From: Chrysopilus asiliformis
Taxonomy: Eukaryota > Arthropoda > Insecta > Diptera > Rhagionidae
Length of the DNA: 64,000 bases
Assembly: GCA_964034945.1 (NCBI GenBank)
Contig: OZ035962.1
Location: forward strand, 70,012,274 to 70,076,273
Direction of reading: 5' to 3'
Below the pieces are notes generated by a model. It had not been told where the DNA came from. It searched no databases and worked only from the letters and a program-made list of their open reading frames with translations. Both the position numbers and the translations under genes were made by a program. The first letter of the stretch is position 1, and every line of letters starts with the position of its first letter. Positions 56,738 through 64,000 of this stretch are shown in pieces.

Positions 56738-57119
56738 TAACTTACGTGTATCGTCGTGGAATACATAACCTCCTTCCTTCGACTTAAAAATGACCTATAG
56801 CAATTTTTCTTACTAAATTTGTTATTTTGAAACACATAGAATCAATTCAATTTATTTTTTTATTTTTAAAGATAAAATTATTTTTACAAAATTCATTGCC
56901 GTAACAAAGATTATATGTACTCTACATTGATAACCGATGCCTAACAAGCAATTTTCGGAGGCGAAAAATGAGTTTGCCTCCAATATACTGCCGACAGCCA
57001 TCGTTGCTGCTTTTAACTTGCGCTGCAATGAAGTTGAATTGGATGCTATCCGCTGTGGATAGGAAAGACGGTGATCAACACAGAAAGAGTTATGAGGGGA
57101 TTTATGGCTCGGCTCGTAG

Positions 57120-57777
57120 CAGGGTTGGGACTTTAGTACCAATGTACTAGATCTAGTACCTTTTTGACTCATTTAGTACCCTAGTACCACAGTCCATGAA
57201 TCTGGTACCTTTTAATGGTTTATATAAAAAATGATTTTATCTGAATTTATAGCTCCCTTTAAAAAGCCATCACTTTTCTATGTATTAGGAAAAAGTACTT
57301 TTTTAAATGATCCCGCCACAACTCTTTAATTAAAGACTACTGAATTCGTCTTATTAAGGGAGATATGAAAATCAATCGTAGGCCATGGAAATATGATTTG
57401 TATTGGCAATAGCTCAAAATACTTCTCGAAATTTAAGTTTGTAGATGGAGTTTATACAAAAATTTAAAATTGAAATAAAAGCGAAAATTTAAAACTAATA
57501 CATCTAGACAATTTTTATTGGTTTTTTGGAGTTTTTCTAGAGTGATTTTTTAACGGGGAACGGTTATATTTACAGCGCAAAAGTCAATCCATATGGGTTA
57601 AGGATTCTTTTTCGAAAATTACGAGATTTAGATTTTTCTTGACTCTCATGTAATAAGCATAAAAAAACGATTTTGGTTGCACGATAGTTAAAAAAAATCT
57701 CGTACCACATTATTTCAATCTAGTACCCTTTTTGGGCAAAAATAGTACCTTTTATACATCCTCAAGTCCCAACCCTG
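57120..57777. mobile_element. hAT MITE rich in AGTACC motifs, copy 1
   Basis: 658 bp, 14-bp perfect ends CAGGGTTGGGACTT, flanked by the 8-bp duplication GCTCGTAG (57112-57119, 57778-57785). About eight TAGTACC/AGTACC words crowd both subterminal regions, as expected of transposase binding sites. Confidence 0.88.
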
Positions 57778-57899
57778 GCTCGTAGTATCGTTTTGTTTTC
57801 GTTTTAAAGTTTTGTTCCTTCTTTGATGCTGACAAAAATCTATTTTTTCAGTTTTCGCGTTTCTTATAATTTTGTTTTTCCAGCTTTTATTTAGTTTCA

Positions 57900-58330
57900 C
57901 TTGTTTGTCTGTTTTCTCTGTTAGGGTCAAATCTTTTATTAAATTTTCACCCACTTTGCCTCATCCGATTGACTTGAAACTTTGCACACATTTTTTGCAC
58001 GAAATATTCTCACTACTTCGTCCCTGTAAGGATAATGTAGTCCTGTAGGGATAACGTGATTATCCTTTTTCACAAATTATCCGGGAAAAATTGGGGTTTT
58101 TGGGGTCACTGATTTCGATTCTGACGATCAGAAATCTGTAAGGATACCGGAAGGTCCTACCAGGATATTACTCAAATTTTCCGGAAAAAACCTCATTTCG
58201 AGATTTCTATAATTCAACACATGAATATAATTCAACACGGCAAAAAATCTTGGTGTTAATTCCAATCAAAATTGGATTACGGTGGACCTGTATGTAATCC
58301 AATGCAAAATTCTAATCCAATAGTATGGAT
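57900..58330. repeat. Old interspersed repeat (GGATAACGTGATTATCC type) and flank
   Basis: TTGTTTGTCTGTTTTCTCTG, CATCCGATTGACTTGAAACT, paired GTAAGGATAA words and GGGGTTTTTGGGGTCACTGA repeat the layout at 2664-2946. After it, TAATCCAA/TTGGATTA words occur several times (58250-58340). Confidence 0.55.
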
Positions 58331-58819
58331 TAGAAATTTTTTTTGATTTATTTTTAGTTCGATTTAGTATTAAAATCTACAATTTTGATTAAATTGTAGA
58401 CATTAATATTAAAAGTATTTAAGTTCAATTTGTAAGAAAAAATAATTAAAACATGAAGGAAAAAAAGACTGCAATATTTTCAATAATTCGCATGTATTAA
58501 ATTTCAATCCAAGATTTTTGAAAATTTGAATTTCATTCATCGATAGGTCCCAATTCACACGACAAGTTTTTTGATTCATCAATCACGGCTATTCTCTTTT
58601 AAACATCCACGAATCATTCACTGCCATTTACACGATGAATGTCTTGACGTGCGTCTTTTTGACGTTTATGAAAGTTTTTGTCTTAAATGAACATGAGCGA
58701 ATACGAATTAGAGCAAAAGGGAATAGAGAAATCGGACTGAATCAAAAGTGAATCAAAAAACTTATCGTGTGAATCCGGACTAACTAAACGTCAAGTGAGT
58801 AGCAAGCAAAAAACAAAAC

Positions 58820-59112
58820 GTAACAAAAGTTATAATTGCCAATCTGGCAATTATTGAAAACCCGTATGGAGATATTCGTATCAAAACTCGAACAGTTGTA
58901 CCAAAATTCCACTTTGAAGTCAAACTTTCCAATAAGATTTTTTAAAATTTATTCCAATCGGATTTTAATGTATGGGAGTTTTATGTAGAATCATATCCCA
59001 AATAACTTTTGTTCTTGCACTTTTTTGATAAGATGCACCGTTTTTGAGAAATTCGGAAAAAACGTTTTCGTTTGTATGGGGGGTACCCCCCCTAATGGTC
59101 CATTTTTGCCCA
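58820..59112 (-). mobile_element. GTCY-core element, chimaeric junction copy
   Basis: Left of ACTTTTTTGATAA (59019-59031) it is identical to the right copy at 63326 onward (CGTATGGAGATATTCGTATC, ATATCCCAAATAACTTTTGT). Right of that word it is identical to the left copy (GATGCACCGTTTTTGAGAAA, CCATGAATGAACCAGGGTCC). It is therefore the crossover product of the two flanking copies. Confidence 0.88.
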
Positions 59113-60571
59113 TGAATGAACCAGGGTCCAACCAGGAACTTTCTCTACAACTTTCTCTTTGGGATGACCAAAATCGGTCCACCCAGTAAAAAGTTAAACG
59201 TGAACATACATTAAAAAAAAAAAAAAAAAAATATTCAGGTGGAATTGAGAACCTTTTCCTTTTTGGAAGTCGGTTAAAAACCAAAAAGGAACCTTTTACT
59301 CCCACTACGTCCACGTCGTGGTTACGCTAAATGTTCTGGGTTACGCTAAATGTGGGTGCACGGTTTTTTTTTCTAAAAGTGGCTATTGTGGGAGCACCTG
59401 GGGCAAGTTTTTTTTAGGAAAAGGGGCTTTCAAATAAATAACAAATGTAATTATGTAAATGAGAAAAAGCTACTGTAAATCGGAAATATTTTATTCTATA
59501 AACAAAAATATTTAAACTATTATTTTCGTAAATTACGATCGCTCGAGGCAGTTTGGATCCCTCGGGGCACCTCGAAACATAAACTCTGGTCAATCATATT
59601 TAACACACCTCCCATTTAGACCAATTTACATATAATTTTTACTATAGCAATTAAAATTTCAAAAAAATAAATCCGTCCATACATTTTCACTCCACCCTAA
59701 TGCTGGTGTCATAACGCCGACGTTGACGCCTCATCTGTTTAGGGCATAACTTTCAAGGTCAACCCTAATAATAAAAAAATCCTTTAAAAAGCATAAAATA
59801 ATACAATCATTGGAGTAAATTTAAAATTGATTTGCATCAGGATAACCTGGCTCCACAAATTCAACGACCTATAGGCTTACCCGGCGCTCACAAATTTTAA
59901 ATTTACTGTAATTATTTTATCATTTTTAAAGAATTTTTTTATTCTGAAGTTTTTCAATTTTTTAGGGGTGTTCTTAAGTCGGCGGTTTTTCAAAATTATT
60001 ATTTTGTTTTTTTAAATATGAAGTTTTCAAAGAAAACGAAATAGTTGTATTTTGAGATTTGATTTGATTTAAGATGTATCTATTATACGGATATTGCTAA
60101 GAAAAACCATTACACTAAATTTCAATAACAAAATTTTTCTAGCACTCAAATGTGACAGGTTGTATTTTTAATTTTTTATTAAAAAGTATGTTAGTGAAAA
60201 AACAAAGTAAATACATCGCAAAGAAACACTTAAGTCAATTGTTTAACCATACCAAAACAATTATTTCACCAAGATAAAATCCCAGCACTGTTATACTCTT
60301 CGAAGGTGGTATACTAAGACCGATAAAAGAAGTAAGCTGAATCGATGGTATAGAAGGAGCTTTAGTGGATTGCGCCAAAGGGGAAGTTATCTAAAAAGTC
60401 TTACGTGGAAATAAGCTGAACAAAACCCAAAATGTTTCAACTAATGGTGTACAATATATCAGGGGAGGCGGAGATATATAAAAGGTTCTTACTGTTGTAG
60501 AACTGAATACATCACAAAAAATTTCAACTCGATATCCTTTACCGTTCACAAAAAATCGCAGACCAACATAA

Positions 60572-61243
60572 CCCCACAGTTAGACGTGCGACTAGAAGTC
60601 GCATGCGATTATCCCTCCTACTACGTTTTTCAATTTGACAGGTGTTGCGATTTGCTCTGCTGTCTTGCGACATTGCATGTGACTTCAGTTGAAAAAGGTC
60701 AAACGCAAGAAAACAAAGAAAGTTATTAGCCGCAGTAAGCTATAAAAATGATAGAAATCGCAGAAAAGTCTGCCAAAAACTATGAAGGCTCATAAATATC
60801 TTCTGTCGATGCTCCAGACTTCCGACTCGCATTGATTTACTTTTTTTCGTGAACATACGTCGTTTGTAAATTTATAAACTTTTTCTTCACATCCTCGCTT
60901 GTGAGTTTCAATTCCGCGCCGATTTGTTCATACGCCTGCCTCTTGAGATCGTGTCTACGATACAATTTCGAGGCAGTCTTCCAGAGGCACTCTCTTTCCC
61001 GGCACAAATTTATTAACTTCAAAATTTCACTTCTGCTCAACTTATTTTCTGCCCTTGTGAAATCAGACATAACCTTAAATGTCAAATCATTTGCAGTTCC
61101 AGTCGCAGCTCAGATTGTATGAGGTTTTTACATACGACTTGAGTTGCGATTTTCCCCGTTTGCATGCAACTGGCGTTTACACGAGCGATTTCCCTGAGAT
61201 GAGATACGGCATGCGACTTCTAGTCGCACGTCTAACCGTGGGG
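60572..61243. mobile_element. PIF/Harbinger-like element with MADF remnant, copy 2
   Basis: Duplicate of 56066-56737, including the TAA flanks, created by the tandem duplication and not by transposition. Confidence 0.88.
60837..61085 (-). pseudogene. MADF-domain fragment, duplicate
   Basis: Identical 82 codons to 56331-56579, with the same downstream stops. Duplicated with the unit. Confidence 0.75.
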
Positions 61244-61625
61244 TAACTTACGTGTATCGTCGTGGAATACATAACCTCCTTCCTTCGACTTAAAAATGAC
61301 CTATAGCAATTTTTCTTACTAAATTTGTTATTTTGAAACACATAGAATCAATTCAATTTATTTTTTTATTTTTAAAGATAAAATTATTTTTACAAAATTC
61401 ATTGCCGTAACAAAGATTATATGTACTCTACATTGATAACCGATGCCTAACAAGCAATTTTCGGAGGCGAAAAATGAGTTTGCCTCCAATATACTGCCGA
61501 CAGCCATCGTTGCTGCTTTTAACTTGCGCTGCAATGAAGTTGAATTGGATGCTATCCGCTGTGGATAGGAAAGACGGTGATCAACACAGAAAGAGTTATG
61601 AGGGGATTTATGGCTCGGCTCGTAG

Positions 61626-62283
61626 CAGGGTTGGGACTTTAGTACCAATGTACTAGATCTAGTACCTTTTTGACTCATTTAGTACCCTAGTACCACAGTC
61701 CATGAATCTGGTACCTTTTAATGGTTTATATAAAAAATGATTTTATCTGAATTTATAGCTCCCTTTAAAAAGCCATCACTTTTCTATGTATTAGGAAAAA
61801 GTACTTTTTTAAATGATCCCGCCACAACTCTTTAATTAAAGACTACTGAATTCGTCTTATTAAGGGAGATATGAAAATCAATCGTAGGCCATGGAAATAT
61901 GATTTGTATTGGCAATAGCTCAAAATACTTCTCGAAATTTAAGTTTGTAGATGGAGTTTATACAAAAATTTAAAATTGAAATAAAAGCGAAAATTTAAAA
62001 CTAATACATCTAGACAATTTTTATTGGTTTTTTGGAGTTTTTCTAGAGTGATTTTTTAACGGGGAACGGTTATATTTACAGCGCAAAAGTCAATCCATAT
62101 GGGTTAAGGATTCTTTTTCGAAAATTACGAGATTTAGATTTTTCTTGACTCTCATGTAATAAGCATAAAAAAACGATTTTGGTTGCACGATAGTTAAAAA
62201 AAATCTCGTACCACATTATTTCAATCTAGTACCCTTTTTGGGCAAAAATAGTACCTTTTATACATCCTCAAGTCCCAACCCTG
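61626..62283. mobile_element. hAT MITE rich in AGTACC motifs, copy 2
   Basis: Duplicate of 57120-57777 with the same GCTCGTAG flanks. Confidence 0.88.
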
Positions 62284-63325
62284 GCTCGTAGTATCGTTTT
62301 GTTTTCGTTTTAAAGTTTTGTTCCTTCTTTGATGCTGACAAAAATCTATTTTTTCAGTTTTCGCGTTTCTTATAATTTTGTTTTTCCAGCTTTTATTTAG
62401 TTTCACTTGTTTGTCTGTTTTCTCTGTTAGGGTCAAATCTTTTATTAAATTTTCACCCACTTTGCCTCATCCGATTGACTTGAAACTTTGCACACATTTT
62501 TTGCACGAAATATTCTCACTACTTCGTCCCTGTAAGGATAATGTAGTCCTGTAGGGATAACGTGATTATCCTTTTTCACAAATTATCCGGGAAAAATTGG
62601 GGTTTTTGGGGTCACTGATTTCGATTCTGACGATCAGAAATCTGTAAGGATACCGGAAGGTCCTACCAGGATATTACTCAAATTTTCCGGAAAAAACCTC
62701 ATTTCGAGATTTCTATAATTCAACACATGAATATAATTCAACACGGCAAAAAATCTTGGTGTTAATTCCAATCAAAATTGGATTACGGTGGATCTGTATG
62801 TAATCCAATGCAAAATTCTAATCCAATAGTATGGATTAGAAATTTTTTTTGATTTATTTTTAGTTCGATTTAGTATTAAAATCTACAATTTTGATTAAAT
62901 TGTAGACATTAATATTAAAAGTATTTAAGTTCAATTTGTAAGAAAAAATAATTAAAACATGAAGGAAAAAAAGACTGCAATATTTTCAATAATTCGCATG
63001 TATTAAATTTCAATCCAAGATTTTTGAAAATTTGAATTTCATTCATCGATAGGTCCCAATTCACACGACAAGTTTTTTGATTCATCAATCACGGCTATTC
63101 TCTTTTAAACATCCACGAATCATTCACTGCCATTTACACGATGAATGTCTTGACGTGCGTCTTTTTGACGTTTATGAAAGTTTTTGCCTTAAATGAACAT
63201 GAGCGAATACGAATTAGAGCAAAAGGGAATAGAGAAATCGGACTGAATCAAAAGTGAATCAAAAAACTTATCGTGTGAATCCGGACTAACTAAACGTCAA
63301 GTGAGTAGCAAGCAAAAAACAAAAC

Positions 63326-63668
63326 GTAACAAAAGTTATAATTGCCAATCTGGCAATTATTGAAAACCCGTATGGAGATATTCGTATCAAAACTCGAACA
63401 GTTGTACCAAAATTCCACTTTGAAGTCAAACTTTCCAATAAGATTTTTTAAAATTTATTCCAATCGGATTTTAATGTATGGGAGTTTTATGTAGAATCAT
63501 ATCCCAAATAACTTTTGTTCTTGCACTTTTTTGATAAACCGTTTTTGATATATTCACAAAAAACATTTTCGTTTGTATGGGGGGTACCCCCCTAATGGTC
63601 CATTTTTGCCCTTGAACGAACTTAGCCTCGCATTTAACGGATCCACACAAAATTTCAAGTCTCTAGCT
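63326..63668 (-). mobile_element. GTCY-core element, right parent of the duplication
   Basis: Reverse orientation. It shares its left part with the junction copy, then differs from ACTTTTTTGATAA onward (AACCGTTTTTGATATATTCA) and continues into CGAACTTAGCCTCGCATTTA and TCAAGTCTCTAGCT, sequence missing from the left copy. It stops before the GTCY core. Confidence 0.75.
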
Positions 63669-64000
63669 CAGGCCTGGGCACCATGTATGTAGTGATTTAC
63701 TATTACCAGGGAACAACCATTATATAGAATGGAAAGTAAGGCCTTTCCTCATTAACTTCCACTAGAGTAAGCACTACACTATAGAAATCGGGTTTTTTAT
63801 CTCACTTCCCCTTTCTGCTGTCATACACTCGACAAAAAAAAATCAAATAGAAAAACCTGTTACAATACATACACAAAAGTGCTGGCACTTTTGTTTACAT
63901 TTTGCATGACATTTCATTGCACCGATTGATTTTGGTGTGTTTTGGTGGATAATGCACATTTTAGCGTGTTAACATTTCATAATTTCACATCAAAATGAAT
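63669..64000. other. Possible left end of a further hAT element
   Basis: CAGGCCTGGGCACC at 63669 abruptly replaces GTCY-element sequence and resembles a hAT terminus. Its partner end would lie beyond the window. A palindrome ACAAAAGTGC/GCACTTTTGT lies at 63873-63894. No coding sequence recognised. Confidence 0.3.

Larger units (their letters stand above)
54515..59018. repeat. Tandem duplication, unit 1 (4.5 kb)
   Basis: Nearly identical to 59019-63524 at an offset of 4504-4506 bp. Differences noticed: the A-run near 54709-54725 is two shorter than its partner, C at 58287 is T at 62793, and T at 58681 is C at 63187. It holds the right end of the 4-kb TIR element, a foldback at 55260-55445, a Harbinger-like element with a MADF remnant, a hAT MITE and old repeats. 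No host gene is seen. Confidence 0.95.
59019..63524. repeat. Tandem duplication, unit 2 (4.5 kb)
   Basis: Second unit with the same contents as 54515-59018, about 4506 bp further on. The right end of the 4-kb TIR element recurs at about 59682-59699 without a left partner, which shows that the element was present before duplication. Confidence 0.95.

Noticed and set aside
56852..57172. 106-codon minus-strand frame (duplicated at 61358) as a gene
   Set aside because: It runs across the hAT end at 57120 into unrelated sequence; duplication explains its second copy.
1..64000. CRISPR array, bacterial operon or prophage
   Set aside because: Spliced calpain exons, poly(A) retroposon, fly-type transposons and long AT-rich introns show insect nuclear DNA; no regular short repeats with unique spacers were found.

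Overview
The window is AT-rich nuclear DNA of an insect, most probably a higher fly (Diptera: Brachycera). The evidence is a multi-exon calpain whose exons match the dipteran Calpain-A type, including its unusual hydrophobic insertion in the calmodulin-like domain; short fly-type introns of 56-74 bp next to introns of 10 kb; mariner, hAT, Tc1-like, Transib-like and PIF/Harbinger-like DNA transposons; and GTCY-core repeats of the mini-me/DINE-1 kind.

Host gene. One protein-coding gene is supported, on the + strand: a CalpA orthologue, from a candidate Asn-rich first coding exon at 5586-6023 through exons at 16128, 16379, 20282, 20690, 24243, 24418, 24801, 25392, 35875 and 39989. All splice phases agree. 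The exons give about 802 codons and contain the complete catalytic triad, the C2-like domain III, a linker with two micro-exons, the first EF-hand of the penta-EF-hand domain and the hydrophobic insertion exon. The remaining EF-hand exons were not found before 64000, so the gene is cut by the window or its last intron exceeds 23 kb.

Mobile DNA. Nearly all other recognisable sequence is transposable elements lying in the introns and flanks. 1-5.5 kb: foldbacks and old repeats. 6-16 kb (intron 1): ACTTTCTTATAC-family repeats, a GTCY element, a tRNA-derived SINE, MITEs, a degraded Tc1/mariner transposase and a complete mariner with an open 349-codon transposase. 17.0-19.9 kb: a hAT element between the catalytic Cys and His exons. 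22-25.2 kb: Harbinger-like MITEs and a poly(A) retroposon. 26.1-30.2 kb: a tower of nested elements (Harbinger-like containing a second Harbinger-like element, containing a hAT, containing a mariner and a GTCY element). 42.2-43.5 kb: a GTCY element split by a Transib-like element with CGGCG target duplications. 45.8-47.5 kb: an ACTTTCTTATAC repeat split by a Tc1-like element. 51.2-55.2 kb: a 4-kb element with 17-bp inverted ends and 8-bp target duplications that encloses a broken gene of a family I cannot name. 54.5-63.5 kb: a very recent 4.5-kb tandem duplication whose junction is a chimaera of two GTCY copies, as expected from unequal crossing over.

Limits. Boundaries marked by inverted repeats and target-site duplications were read by eye. 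Family names for elements without coding sequence rest on terminal sequence and duplication length alone. No rRNA, tRNA gene, CRISPR array or bacterial-type operon was seen.
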